In this document: in pieces, positions 44,872 to 53,716 of the stretch
Position numbering within the stretch: position 1 is the stretch's first letter
How the letters are laid out: every line of letters begins with the position of its first letter
Assembly (NCBI RefSeq): GCF_002287505.1
Contig: NZ_CP019688.1
Span: 1,972,674-2,036,673 of the forward strand
Length of the DNA stretch: 64,000 nt
Origin: Corynebacterium glaucum
Lineage (GTDB): Bacteria; Actinomycetota; Actinomycetes; Mycobacteriales; Mycobacteriaceae
Reading direction: 5' to 3'
The notes under the pieces: generated by a model
Seen by the model: the letters and a program-made list of their open reading frames with translations, nothing else
The model's database searches: none
What the model was told of the DNA's origin: nothing
Made by a program: the position numbers and the translations under genes

Positions 44872-45843
44872 ATGAGTGCAACCGTTCTTGTCATTTTGGA
44901 CGCTGGCCATGACGGCCTCGCGCCGACTGCTGCCGAGCTCATCGGCGCAGCGAGTGCGATCGGCACGCCCGCGGTGGTCACTGACTCCCGCGAGCACGCC
45001 GAAGAACTCGGCCAGCTCGGTGCCGCGCAGGTGCTTGTCGCACCGTGGCCGAGCGATGCGCAAACACTGCCGCTTGTCGACGCCGCCGAGGCCGCGTTCA
45101 ACCAGCTCAACCCAGTTGCGGTGGTCTGCGCGCACACGGTCCGCGGTCGCGATGTCGCCGCGCGTCTTGCGGTTCGTTTGCGTCGGGCATTGCTTACCGA
45201 CGTCACGGGAATCCGCCGCGACACTGAAGGCATTGTCACCGACCACTCCAACTATGGCGGTGCGTTCTCGACCGTGGGTGCCGCAACGCACCTGAGCCCG
45301 GTGGTGACGGTGCGTGTCGGCGCGGTGGAAGCGCGCGCGGAGGCGGCCACGCCTGAGGTGATTGACCTTGAGGTTGAGTCGTCCGGCAAGCGTTTCGCCG
45401 AGGTAAAAGAGGTCTCTCCGATCGAAAGGGAATCGTCCCGCCCCGAGCTTGCCACTGCGGACAAGGTGGTTGCCGGTGGCGTGTCGCTTGGTGACGAGGA
45501 CATGTTCGAGGAACTCGTCGGCGGTCTTGCCGACGCGCTCGGCGCCGCGGTCGGCGCTACCCGTTCCGCCGTGGATGAGGGCCAGGTTCCCTACGAGGCG
45601 CAGATCGGTCAGACCGGCGTGATGGTCAGCCCGAAGCTCTACATCGGCGTGGGCATTTCCGGCGCGGTCCAGCACTTGGTGGGTATGCAGACCTCCGACG
45701 TGATTGTGGCGATCAACTCGGACGAGGACGCGCCGATCTTCGAGATTTCCGACTTCGGCATCATCGGCGACATCTTCGACCTCGTGCCGGAGATCATCAC
45801 CGAGATCGAGTCCCGCAAGGACGCAAGCGAGGCTGGAAAGTAA
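44872..45843 (+). CDS. etfA: Electron transfer flavoprotein alpha subunit
   Basis: 323 residues. The C-terminal FAD domain carries the signature GQTGVMVSPKLYIGVGISGA, then QHLVGMQTSDVIVAINSDED and APIFEISDFGIIGDIFD. It forms a heterodimer with EtfB. Its stop codon overlaps the ATG of the next membrane gene by one base (TAATG), linking ETF with a membrane partner. Confidence 0.94.
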   Translation: MSATVLVILDAGHDGLAPTAAELIGAASAIGTPAVVTDSREHAEELGQLGAAQVLVAPWPSDAQTLPLVDAAEAAFNQLNPVAVVCAHTVRGRDVAARLAVRLRRALLTDVTGIRRDTEGIVTDHSNYGGAFSTVGAATHLSPVVTVRVGAVEARAEAATPEVIDLEVESSGKRFAEVKEVSPIERESSRPELATADKVVAGGVSLGDEDMFEELVGGLADALGAAVGATRSAVDEGQVPYEAQIGQTGVMVSPKLYIGVGISGAVQHLVGMQTSDVIVAINSDEDAPIFEISDFGIIGDIFDLVPEIITEIESRKDASEAGK

Positions 45844-47147
45844 TGGGGGCGGGAGTGCAAGTACCTGTCCGCCGGGGGCTGCCCCGAGTCCAAGGCGGCG
45901 AACCCTGGCCGCCCGTAGAAACGATTGAGTTGCCGGAAGGCACCCTCGACGTGTCCATGGCACCCGCCGAAGCTGCACCTCAAAGCGAGTTGGTCGAGGT
46001 GGCGGTCCGGCGTGGCCTGCCGCGAGTGCCCGGCGGCGAGCCTTGGCCGCCAGTGACCAGCGTGATGATCGAGGGCATCCAACCCGAACCCGAATCCGAG
46101 CCTGCACCCGAAGCAGCGGCTGCAGGCAAAGCCGCGGCCGGGTCGACCCGCATCACTGCGTCTCCCGAACACCCGCAGCCCGACACGGCATCCCAAACAC
46201 CAGCGGTCGAGCAGCCAGCAGCGGCCGCGCAACCGGCGAAACGCCCGGCCACTAAACCGGCAGAAGCCGCTACCGGTAAGGGTGCACGCACGTGGGTGTG
46301 GCCAATGGTGGCAGCGGCCGTGCTGCTGCTTATCGGCGTGTTGGCTTCGCGGTGGTTCATCAATTCCGCCACCGGCGCGGACTTCATCGCTCGCTACGAC
46401 GGCACCCAGCCGCTGCCCGAGAGCGCACCGGTGGGGCTTCCCGCGTGGCTTGGGTGGGCGCACTTCTTCAACATGTTCCTCATGGCGCTGATCGTGAAAA
46501 CCGGTTGGAGTGTGCGCACCGAAACTAAGCCACCGGCCTACTGGGCGCCGAAGAACAACCCCAAGGCGAAGATCTCGCTGACGCTCTGGATGCACCTGGT
46601 CCTGGATGTCGCGTGGATCGCGCTCGGAGCTTTGTTCTACATCTTGCTCTTTACCACCGGCCAGTGGATGCGAATTGTACCGACGAGCTGGGAAGTCATC
46701 CCCAACGCGGTCTCCGCTGGGATCCAGTACCTCTCCCTCGAGTGGCCTACCGAGGACCCGTGGGTGCACTACAACGCGCTCCAAGAGTTGATGTATTTCG
46801 CGGTGGTGTTCCTTGCGGCACCGCTGGCCATCATTTCGGGCCTGCGGATGAGCCCGTGGTGGCCGAAGAAACAGAAGTGGTTCCCGATGTCCGCAGCTCG
46901 TGCGATCCACTTCCCGGTCATGGTGTTCTTCATCGTGTTCACCATCATCCACGTGGCACTGGTGGCGCTCACCGGGCTGCGGCTCAACCTCAACGCGATG
47001 TTCGCGTCGTCCAACGACGCGTCGAGCTGGACCGGTGTGCTGGTGTTTCTCGGCGCCCTCGCAGCGATTGCAGCCGCGTGGTTCGCTGCCAAGCCGGTGC
47101 TGGTCGCACCGGTCGCGGGCAAGTTCGGCTCTGTGAGCCAGCGCTAG
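45843..47147 (+). CDS. Cytochrome-b-like membrane protein coupled to ETF
   Basis: 434 residues. The N-terminal 145 residues are soluble and Pro/Ala-rich, with two copies of VRRGLPRVxGGEPWPPV (about residues 9-25 and 55-71). Then come about six TM helices starting at WVWPMVAAAVLLLIGVLAS. Histidines in membrane segments (GWAHFFNMFL, LWMHLVLDV, RAIHFPVMVFF, TIIHVALVAL) have the spacing of cytochrome b561/b6-type haem ligands. It is translationally coupled to etfA, so it may pass ETF electrons to quinone or another acceptor. This is inference; no Fe-S motif is present, unlike ETF-quinone oxidoreductase. Confidence 0.75.
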   Translation: MGAGVQVPVRRGLPRVQGGEPWPPVETIELPEGTLDVSMAPAEAAPQSELVEVAVRRGLPRVPGGEPWPPVTSVMIEGIQPEPESEPAPEAAAAGKAAAGSTRITASPEHPQPDTASQTPAVEQPAAAAQPAKRPATKPAEAATGKGARTWVWPMVAAAVLLLIGVLASRWFINSATGADFIARYDGTQPLPESAPVGLPAWLGWAHFFNMFLMALIVKTGWSVRTETKPPAYWAPKNNPKAKISLTLWMHLVLDVAWIALGALFYILLFTTGQWMRIVPTSWEVIPNAVSAGIQYLSLEWPTEDPWVHYNALQELMYFAVVFLAAPLAIISGLRMSPWWPKKQKWFPMSAARAIHFPVMVFFIVFTIIHVALVALTGLRLNLNAMFASSNDASSWTGVLVFLGALAAIAAAWFAAKPVLVAPVAGKFGSVSQR

Positions 47148-47150
47148 AAA

Positions 47151-47199
47151 TTCCGCGTGGCAGAAGATTCCGCGCCGCGGAAAATTCCGCGCGTCGGAA
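47151..47199. repeat. Three tandem 15 bp TTCCGC palindromes
   Basis: TTCCGC-GTG-GCAGAA (47151-47165), TTCCGC-GCC-GCGGAA (47168-47182) and TTCCGC-GCG-TCGGAA (47185-47199) lie at an exact 17 bp period in the gap between two convergent genes. The middle copy is perfect and the others have one mismatch in the right arm. Same element as at 13488-13518. Confidence 0.75.
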
Positions 47200-47212
47200 A
47201 ATCCAACCCGAG

Positions 47213-48016
47213 TTAGTGCGGGCGGCCCATCTCGGTGTTCGCGATCACCTCAGCTTCGCGGATCACCTCTGCGAGCGCCGCTGCCACTCGATCTGCCGTC
47301 TCTGAACCCTCCGCCAGCAGATCGTCGCGCACCTCAAACATGATGCCGAGCACCTTGGCGTTCATCTCGAACTCCACCGGAATGTAGACGCCGGTGAACG
47401 GGGTGTTGCGCTCCACCTTGAAACCGGCCTCGGAGAAGATCCGTGCCGCGGTGTCGGTGAGGATGGCCGGCGAGTGCACGGAGTGGGTGCCAATGCACAC
47501 ATCCGGCAGCAGTTTGCCGGCGTGAATGCGGTACTCATCGGGCTGGTCGTTGTAGGAGTGGATGTCCACGATCACGGCCGCACCTGTATCGCGTAGGCGC
47601 TCCCCGACCAACTCCGACATTGCGTCGTCGTACGGGTAGAAGTACTTCGCCTTCAGCTCGGAATCGTCGAAACCGATCGGGCGCAGTAGGTCCCCGTCGG
47701 CAAGCCGCGTGTACACCGGCCCGCGCCCGGAGGCTTCCATCGAGTCGCGCTGGTTGTAGAACCGGCCCGGGTCCGCCACCACGCGCGAGATCCCGTTGGT
47801 GGCCATCCAGCACCGCCCACCGAACTGCGCGTGCGCGGCGGCGGCCAGGGTGTCGGTACCAGTGTCGGTGACGCGGTCAAGTTCGGTTTCCACTTGCTCC
47901 GGCGTGGCCACGAAGTCGGCGGCCACCTCGTCCGGGATGTGGCGCGAAGCGTGTGGCACGTGCAGGATCACGGGGCAATCGTTCGCACCGGCGTCGATGG
48001 TGAGGTAGTCGTACAT
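47213..48016 (-). CDS. N-formylglutamate amidohydrolase family protein
   Basis: 267 residues. VILHVPHASRHIPDE at the N-terminus, DPGRFYNQRDSMEASGRGPVY and VIVDIHSYND are the conserved metal and substrate motifs of the FGase family (HutG-type). ATG 48016 is used; the frame is open further into the next gene. Homologues hydrolyse N-formylglutamate in histidine degradation or act on other N-acyl amino acids. No hut genes are nearby; it sits next to the glycan cluster but reads away from nothing related. Its role is uncertain. Confidence 0.85.
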   Translation of the reverse strand: MYDYLTIDAGANDCPVILHVPHASRHIPDEVAADFVATPEQVETELDRVTDTGTDTLAAAAHAQFGGRCWMATNGISRVVADPGRFYNQRDSMEASGRGPVYTRLADGDLLRPIGFDDSELKAKYFYPYDDAMSELVGERLRDTGAAVIVDIHSYNDQPDEYRIHAGKLLPDVCIGTHSVHSPAILTDTAARIFSEAGFKVERNTPFTGVYIPVEFEMNAKVLGIMFEVRDDLLAEGSETADRVAAALAEVIREAEVIANTEMGRPH

Positions 48017-48027
48017 ACCTCGGTAGG

Positions 48028-49827
48028 TTATTGCGAGGTAGGGGTTTGCGCTTGCCAGGAGCCGTCGATAAGCGAAATTGCCCCTGCCTCCGCGAACTTG
48101 TCCAGCCAGCCCTCCATGGGCCAACTGCCCCACTTGGCGTGGAAGTAGTTCGCGTTGGCGACGATGTCCTCGAGGTGCTCCCACGGCGGCGACGAAACGG
48201 GGTGCCACTGGTGGAACGCGTGCGCGCCGCCAACCCAGTAAAGCTCGATGCCGTGGCGCTGAAGCTGCCAGGCGAAGTCGGTATCTTCGCCGCCGTAGCC
48301 GGTGAACCCGGTGTCGAAACCGCCGAAGTCGCGCTCGATGCGCGCCCAGGTGTCGGCGGTCATGGCAAATGACAGGGACCAGAACAGGTTGTAGTCGTGG
48401 GCGAGTTCCAGCTCGCCGACGGGCGGATTCGGGCGCGCCGGGTGCGGATCGGGGCGCACGGTGCGCAGCTCGCCCTCGCGCATGTACGTCACCGGACCTG
48501 CGACCACGGCGTCCGGGTGCGCCTCGAGCGCGCGCACGTACAGCGGCACAAGCTGCGAAGACGCCACGCAGTCGGCGTCGAGGAACACGATTATCTCCGC
48601 GCCGCGTTCGATCGCGGTGCGCGCGGCGAGGTTGCGGGCCGCGGCGAGGCTGCGGGCCGCGGCGAGGTTCCTCGCATCCGCTAGTTGCGGCTCTGCCTCG
48701 ACCACGTGCGACTTCGGCACCGCTTTACCCAGCACGTCGGCATCGGCGAGCGCGACGGTGATGTGGTCAGTGCCCTCGGGCTTCAGGTTCACCTGGTGCG
48801 TGAGGTGGGCTTTCCGGTTCGCATCAGCAAGAGTCACCAGGGCAATTTTGCTTGACGACGCCCCCGTGGCCACCCCAGCTACCACCTCCGCGGCCCGCCG
48901 CGCGGCACCGTCCGTCTGCCACCGATACCAGTCGGGATCCAGCGCCTTCGCCTGCGCGAGCAGCGTTGGCCACTCAGCAGCGGGCGGAAATCCGTCCGGG
49001 ACGACGGCCAGGCCGGCGTCTCGGAGCACTTGGGCGTTGAGTTTTTGCTCGATGAAGGGCCGCGGTTGCGGCAGCAGGATGGCCGGCGCGTTGGTCACGG
49101 CAATATCCGCGATCGAATTTTGTCCGCCCGCCGCTACCACGACCCCGGCGCGCTGCAGGAGTTCGGTCGGGTCGTCGACGCGGTTTTCGCCGGTGAGGAA
49201 CGTGAACGTGTACTCGGGGCAGGCGGCTTCGACCGCAGCCCAGTCTTCCGGTTCCCAGGTGGAGCCGCCCTTGCCGGCCATGACCAGCACGGCGTGCGGA
49301 TCGCGCTCGATGCCCGGCGCGGGAGTGAGCCGCGAAATCCCGCCGACGGCGTGCAGGCGCTCCTCGTGCCCGCGAAGGTGCTCAGGGGTTTCGATCCAGT
49401 CGGGCCAGGCGGCGATGAGGGCATCGGCCTGGGTGTAGGCGAGCTGGTGGGGCGCGTCATCACGCAGGCCCGGCATCGCGTGCGCGACGACCGGGATGCC
49501 CATCAGGCGTAGGAACACTCCTACCTCGACGGACACGTCCACGTAGAAGGCGTCGGGGGCGTTGTCTGCGGTCCACCCGGCAAGCGTCGCAAAGCGGCTG
49601 CGCAACCCCTGGTTACCGTAGGGCGCGTAGTGGAGCGTGCCGCCGGCGGTCATGGCGCGGCCGTGGTGGCCGTGGCCGGCATCGTCGGCAAGCACCACAT
49701 CGGCGCTTTCCGCGGTGGAGAGGATCGTCGCCTCGTGACCGAGCGCGCGCAGCTCGCGCTGGATCTCGCGGCAACGCTGAATGTGGCCCGAACCGTGGTG
49801 GTGGGCGTAAATACCAATCGTGGCCAA
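48028..49827 (-). CDS. Fused two-domain glycosyltransferase (GT-B + GT2)
   Basis: 599 residues from TTG 49827, 5 bp after the stop of the preceding GT4 gene. Residues 1-350 are a MurG/GT28-like GT-B domain (IGIYAHHHGSGHIQRC, VLVMAGKGGSTWEPE, GVVVAAGGQNSIADIA). From about 355 comes a GT2-type domain with DxD (IVFLDADCVAS at about 413) and the C-terminal TGYGGEDTDFAWQLQRHG motif. An Ala/Arg repeat of 6 residues is expanded in the helix before the DxD. It should make two linkages of a cell-surface glycan. A GTCGATAAGC copy (48064-48073) encodes Leu-Ile-Asp near its end. Confidence 0.85.
   Translation of the reverse strand: MATIGIYAHHHGSGHIQRCREIQRELRALGHEATILSTAESADVVLADDAGHGHHGRAMTAGGTLHYAPYGNQGLRSRFATLAGWTADNAPDAFYVDVSVEVGVFLRLMGIPVVAHAMPGLRDDAPHQLAYTQADALIAAWPDWIETPEHLRGHEERLHAVGGISRLTPAPGIERDPHAVLVMAGKGGSTWEPEDWAAVEAACPEYTFTFLTGENRVDDPTELLQRAGVVVAAGGQNSIADIAVTNAPAILLPQPRPFIEQKLNAQVLRDAGLAVVPDGFPPAAEWPTLLAQAKALDPDWYRWQTDGAARRAAEVVAGVATGASSSKIALVTLADANRKAHLTHQVNLKPEGTDHITVALADADVLGKAVPKSHVVEAEPQLADARNLAAARSLAAARNLAARTAIERGAEIIVFLDADCVASSQLVPLYVRALEAHPDAVVAGPVTYMREGELRTVRPDPHPARPNPPVGELELAHDYNLFWSLSFAMTADTWARIERDFGGFDTGFTGYGGEDTDFAWQLQRHGIELYWVGGAHAFHQWHPVSSPPWEHLEDIVANANYFHAKWGSWPMEGWLDKFAEAGAISLIDGSWQAQTPTSQ
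48623..48676. repeat. Three tandem 18 bp units inside a glycosyltransferase gene
   Basis: Units at 48623-48640, 48641-48658 and 48659-48676; the first two differ at one base, the third diverges in its last third. They encode six-residue repeats (RNLAAA, RSLAAA, RNLAAA-like) in the helix directly before the catalytic DxD of the GT2 domain. Confidence 0.85.
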
Positions 49828-49832
49828 GTGCC

Positions 49833-50933
49833 CTATGCCCCCTTCACCTGGGCGGCGAGGTAGCCGTAGTGGACCTGGCGGTAGAGCTCCACATAGGTGC
49901 GCGCGGTCTGCGTCAGCGAGTGGTGCTCCACCACCCATTCGCGCACCGCGGCGCGGTCGATTTCACGGGCGCGGTGGATCGCCCCCGCCAGCGCGTCGAT
50001 GTCATCCGGCGGGGCGAGCGCGGCAGGCGCGTGGCACAGCAGCTCGCCCAAGCCACCGCGCTCGAAAGCGGCGACCGGAGTGCCGCACGCCATCGCCTCG
50101 AACGCGACCAGGCCGAAGGGCTCTTCCCATCGCGGGCTGACCACCGCGACGCCGGAGTTAGCAACCAGCTCGCGCAGGTGTGTGTGCGACATCGTCCCGC
50201 GCCACTCGGCCACACCCGGCGCGAGCCGCGGCGCGATCTCTTCGCGGAAATAGCGGCAGTCGCCCTTGCGCCCCGCCAACAACAGGGGCACCCCGGCGCG
50301 GCGCGCGGCGTCCATCGCCATGTGCGCGCCCTTTTCCGGCACCAAGCGCCCGAACCAAATGGCGTTGGAGCCGCCTGGGCCGAGCTTCCAGGTGGAGACG
50401 TTCACCCCGTTCGGAATCACGGTCGGCGCGTAAGGCAGCGTCCAATCGTCCGCAGTCGTGTGGCTCACCGCTGCGAAGTGCCCGGCACGCGTGCCGGCAG
50501 CGGTGATCGCCGCCTGCAGCTCATCCACCTGCGGCGTGTGCAGCGTGGTCACCATCGGTAGCGGCTCGCGGCTGTGCGGGCCGGGGAAGATCAGCGGGTT
50601 CAAGCTGTTGTTGTGCACCACGTCGTAGTCGCCGGCGACCAGCAGTCGGCGCAGCTTTACAAACGCAGCATCCTCGCGCTCTTTGCCGCCCGCTGGGTAC
50701 GTGGTGTCGGTGGCCAAGTCGATCTGGTCGCCCCAGTCCACGCCGGGCAGCTCGAACGCCTTGCAGTTACCGTCGGAGCCTTCCGCGGCGAAGAAATCCA
50801 CCTCGTGCCCCGCCGCCCGCAAGGCTTTCACCATGGTGTGGCAAAACGCTTCGAGGCCGCCGGCATACGGTTCGCGGACGGGGTAGCGAGCGGGCCCGAT
50901 GAAGGCGATGCGCAAGTGGCCGTCGTTAAGCAT
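49833..50933 (-). CDS. Glycosyltransferase family 4
   Basis: 366 residues. GT-B fold: RIAFIGPARYPVREPYAGGLEA at the N-terminus, donor-binding C-domain with WFGRLVPEKGAHMAMDAA, VSPRWEEPFGLVAFEAMACG (EX7E motif) and TPVAAFERGGLGEL. ATG 50933 has an excellent ribosome binding site (AAGGAGGG, 4 bases upstream). It overlaps the preceding gene by 8 bp and is followed 5 bp later by the fused glycosyltransferase. Donor and acceptor sugars are unknown. Confidence 0.9.
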   Translation of the reverse strand: MLNDGHLRIAFIGPARYPVREPYAGGLEAFCHTMVKALRAAGHEVDFFAAEGSDGNCKAFELPGVDWGDQIDLATDTTYPAGGKEREDAAFVKLRRLLVAGDYDVVHNNSLNPLIFPGPHSREPLPMVTTLHTPQVDELQAAITAAGTRAGHFAAVSHTTADDWTLPYAPTVIPNGVNVSTWKLGPGGSNAIWFGRLVPEKGAHMAMDAARRAGVPLLLAGRKGDCRYFREEIAPRLAPGVAEWRGTMSHTHLRELVANSGVAVVSPRWEEPFGLVAFEAMACGTPVAAFERGGLGELLCHAPAALAPPDDIDALAGAIHRAREIDRAAVREWVVEHHSLTQTARTYVELYRQVHYGYLAAQVKGA

Positions 50934-51909
50934 GATGCCCTCCTTGTGCAAGCCTTGAGTAGATATCCGCGTGCGTGGCTCGAACCTCTTCCAGTTCGCG
51001 CGCACGGTCGCCTACGTAGGCTACCGCTCCGCGCGCAACGAGATGAGCCGCAGCCTCCCCCGCCGCCTGCCCGTCGCCCGCCGCGTAGACCGCGACCGCC
51101 GCATCGGTGTCGGCTTGGTCCGCATAGCAGCCGATATCCGGCACCGCGACGGTCGTGCCCAGGTCGCGACACAGCTCCAGCCACCCGGAGTGCGTACCCC
51201 GGGTGTACGGCAAGATGCAGGTGGTTACTCCAGCGATCGCGGCGTGCAGCTCGGCGTCGCTCATCGGCGCGTGCACGTGCGCCTCAGGCAGGGCGGCCCG
51301 CAGCTCGGCGGTGGCCGGCACGTCGTGGACGTAGACGTCCAGCGGCACGCGCCCGGAGATATCGCGGTAAAACTGCGGGTCAGCAACCACATTGCCGCGC
51401 AGGGACTTCACAAACACCGCCGCACGCGGCGCACGGTCGGCATCAACAGGGCTCGCAAGAGCAGGGTGCTTGACGACGTCCACGTGCGCCACCCCGAACG
51501 CGTCCCGCAGGGTCGCGGCGGCACAGTCGGTGAGCGTGAGCACCGCGTCGGCGGCGTCGAGGAGAATCTGGAGGCGCTCCTGGTGGTCGCGCTGACCCTG
51601 CGCGTCGGCAAGATGCGGGTTCTCAATGTCGTGCGCGGTGACCACGAGCGGCACGGGCAGCACGTCTACGAGCTCGCGGATCTGCGCGGGCGTGAAGTGC
51701 TCGAAGCCGAAATGCACGTGCATCACGGCGGGGTACTCCTGCGGGGGTATCGCACGCCAGTACTCGGCAGTGAAGGCAGGGTGCGGCCACCAATTCCCGT
51801 CGATGTTCGGGTCCGGCAGGTACGCCACATTCACAGGACGAATCGCCTGCGTATAGGGGTGTTCTGCCGGGATCGAAAGCACCCGGATTTCGGGGGAACC
51901 GCTGTGCAC
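50926..51909 (-). CDS. Glycosyltransferase-like protein (GT-B)
   Basis: 327 residues from GTG 51909. VVTAHDIENPHLADAQ, LTLTDCAAATLRDAFG and DVVKHPAL look like the N-domain of a GT4-type enzyme, and ILPYTRGTHSGWLELCRDLG corresponds to the donor-side loop. The EX7E motif is less clear than in the next gene. A -10 element lies only 6 bases upstream of the start, so its mRNA may be leaderless. First gene of the minus-strand glycan operon. Confidence 0.75.
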   Translation of the reverse strand: MHSGSPEIRVLSIPAEHPYTQAIRPVNVAYLPDPNIDGNWWPHPAFTAEYWRAIPPQEYPAVMHVHFGFEHFTPAQIRELVDVLPVPLVVTAHDIENPHLADAQGQRDHQERLQILLDAADAVLTLTDCAAATLRDAFGVAHVDVVKHPALASPVDADRAPRAAVFVKSLRGNVVADPQFYRDISGRVPLDVYVHDVPATAELRAALPEAHVHAPMSDAELHAAIAGVTTCILPYTRGTHSGWLELCRDLGTTVAVPDIGCYADQADTDAAVAVYAAGDGQAAGEAAAHLVARGAVAYVGDRARELEEVRATHADIYSRLAQGGHHA

Positions 51910-51971
51910 TCCACTAATATAGTCCCTCTCGCATCTTTCGCACTTACGTTCACCGCGTAGATTGGGGTGCC
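51910..51971. promoter_or_regulatory. Divergent promoters of the glycan operons, probably leaderless
   Basis: In a 62 bp gap, TATATT (complement of 51916-51921) ends 6 bases before GTG 51909 on the minus strand, and TAGATT (51958-51963) ends 8 bases before ATG 51972 on the plus strand. Neither start has a ribosome binding site. Both transcripts could begin at or next to the start codon. Confidence 0.6.
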
Positions 51972-52823
51972 ATGGCTCCCACGCTCACCGTTGTTGGCAA
52001 TTGCCAGGCTGAATCCACCCGCCGGTTGCTCATGTCTACCGGGGAATTCTCTTCCGAGCGCATCACCCCCGTCCACGAGCTCACCGCAAGCGACCTCGGC
52101 TGGTTCACCGAGCTCATTGGACGCACGGATGTGCTGGTAACCCAACCGATCCGCGACGACTACCGCGGCGTGCCCGTGGGCACCTCGCAACTGCGGGCGC
52201 TGCTAAAGCGCGGGGCGCGCCACGTTTCCGTTCCGGTGCTGCGCTTCGACGGGCTCATGCCGTACCACGCGATCATCCGCAATCCCGCCGACACCTCAGA
52301 GAACCCGCCGGTAGTGCCGTACCACGACCTGCGCATTCTGGCCGCGGCCGCAAAGGGCCTCGACCAGCCGGTGGACCCCTCCCCCTCACCGGAGGCGCTG
52401 CGCCGCGCCGCCGCGATGTCGGTGGAGCAGATGCGCCTGCGCGAGCGCACCCACGGCGCTGTGGTCGTCTCCGACTACCTGGAAACCAACCCCGTCTGGC
52501 ACACGCTGAACCACCCCGACAACGCCACGCTCGCCCACATGGCCACGCAGATCCTTAACGCCCTCGACATCACCGCCGAGGTGACGCTGCCGGACTACGA
52601 GATGCTCGGCGGCCTCGACGCCCCCATCGACGCTGCCGCAGCTGACGCGCTCGGCGTGACAGTCGAGGGTCGCGGCACGTGGCGCAGCCGCGAAACCGGC
52701 GACATCGACCACGACGAGATCGTCCGCGAACAGCTGGAGTACTACCGCCAGCGCCCCGGCGTGGTGGAGCATGGCCTGGTCCGGCACGCCGAGCGCATCA
52801 AAAACCTAGGGTTGACGGAGTGA
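51972..52823 (+). CDS. WcbI-family polysaccharide biosynthesis protein
   Basis: 283 residues. VVGNCQAESTRRLL at the N-terminus has the GNCQ motif of the WcbI family, together with VLVTQPIRDDYRGVPVG and VPVLRFDGLMPYH. WcbI from Burkholderia pseudomallei capsule loci binds coenzyme A and is thought to be an acetyl- or other acyltransferase. It starts the plus-strand glycan operon; the next gene overlaps its stop (GTGA). Confidence 0.8.
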   Translation: MAPTLTVVGNCQAESTRRLLMSTGEFSSERITPVHELTASDLGWFTELIGRTDVLVTQPIRDDYRGVPVGTSQLRALLKRGARHVSVPVLRFDGLMPYHAIIRNPADTSENPPVVPYHDLRILAAAAKGLDQPVDPSPSPEALRRAAAMSVEQMRLRERTHGAVVVSDYLETNPVWHTLNHPDNATLAHMATQILNALDITAEVTLPDYEMLGGLDAPIDAAAADALGVTVEGRGTWRSRETGDIDHDEIVREQLEYYRQRPGVVEHGLVRHAERIKNLGLTE

Positions 52824-53716
52824 AGCATCTCATCGTCGGCCCCGACAACCACGGGGTCACCGCCTACGCCCTGTCGCTTGCGCAGGCCACCGGCGCGGAC
52901 GTCATCCGCGAGGACACGTTCACCGATCAACCGCTGCCCGACGAGCCGATCCACGTGACGTTCACGGACTACTTGTTCGGGAGTACGCCGCAAGAGGCCG
53001 TCGATAAGCTTTTGGCCCGAGTCGGCGAGCGCGAGCTTTCGGTGAGCTTCCACGACATTCCGCAGGTTGAGGAGGGTACGGATCGTTTCGCGCGCAGGGC
53101 TGATGCTTATCGACGGCTCCATGCACGCGCCCAACTCACCGGAACCAACTCGGCCCACGAGGCGCAGTTTTTCGACGGTGATGCGGCGGTGATTCACCTG
53201 CCGGTGCCGGTAATTGCGTCGGCATTCGACCCGGAACCGGGCACCGTTGGCGTGCTGGGGTTTGTCTACCCGGGCAAGGGGCACGAGGACCTGGTGGCAG
53301 CGCTGCCGGATAAGCGCTTGCGGTTTCTCGGCTCGGTGTCTGCTGGGCACGAAAAGTGGGCGCAGGAGCTGGTGCGCACTGCGGGCAAGGTAGAGCTCAC
53401 CGGATGGCTCGACGATGCCGCGATGGCGCGCGAGATGGGCCGCATTGAGGTGCCCGTGTGCGCGCACCGGCACTTCTCCGCGTCTGGGTCGCTGATGACC
53501 TGGCTGGGCGCAGGGCGCAACGTGCTAGCCACGGACTCCGACTACACGCGCGAGATCGACGCGTGGCTACCGGGGCGCATCACGCTGGTTGCCGACGGCG
53601 CGTGGCGCGAGGCGGTGGAAGCATTCGAGCCGAAAGTCATGGACCCGCCTGAGTACGGCTGGGCCGATGTCGCACGCGGATGGGAGGACGCATGGCGTTC
53701 GACTGGCCTGCTGTAA
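52820..53716 (+). CDS. Glycosyltransferase-like protein
   Basis: 298 residues from GTG 52820, overlapping the WcbI gene by 4 bp. It resembles a GT-B enzyme: HLIVGPDNHGVTAYALSLA at the start, VGVLGFVYPGKGHEDLVAAL, RFLGSVSAGHEKWAQEL, and VPVCAHRHFSASGSLMTWLGAG in the donor half. No strict EX7E motif. Two GTCGATAAGC copies (53000-53009 and 53105-53114) lie only 105 bp apart in it. It is followed by an overlapping GT2 gene. Confidence 0.75.
   Translation: MKHLIVGPDNHGVTAYALSLAQATGADVIREDTFTDQPLPDEPIHVTFTDYLFGSTPQEAVDKLLARVGERELSVSFHDIPQVEEGTDRFARRADAYRRLHARAQLTGTNSAHEAQFFDGDAAVIHLPVPVIASAFDPEPGTVGVLGFVYPGKGHEDLVAALPDKRLRFLGSVSAGHEKWAQELVRTAGKVELTGWLDDAAMAREMGRIEVPVCAHRHFSASGSLMTWLGAGRNVLATDSDYTREIDAWLPGRITLVADGAWREAVEAFEPKVMDPPEYGWADVARGWEDAWRSTGLL

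Noticed and set aside
44536..46107. 523-residue open frame on the minus strand opposite etfB/etfA
   Set aside because: It is an antisense shadow in GC-rich codons. The plus-strand frames encode clear EtfB and EtfA, and the antisense protein is Arg/His/Gly-rich with no motif.
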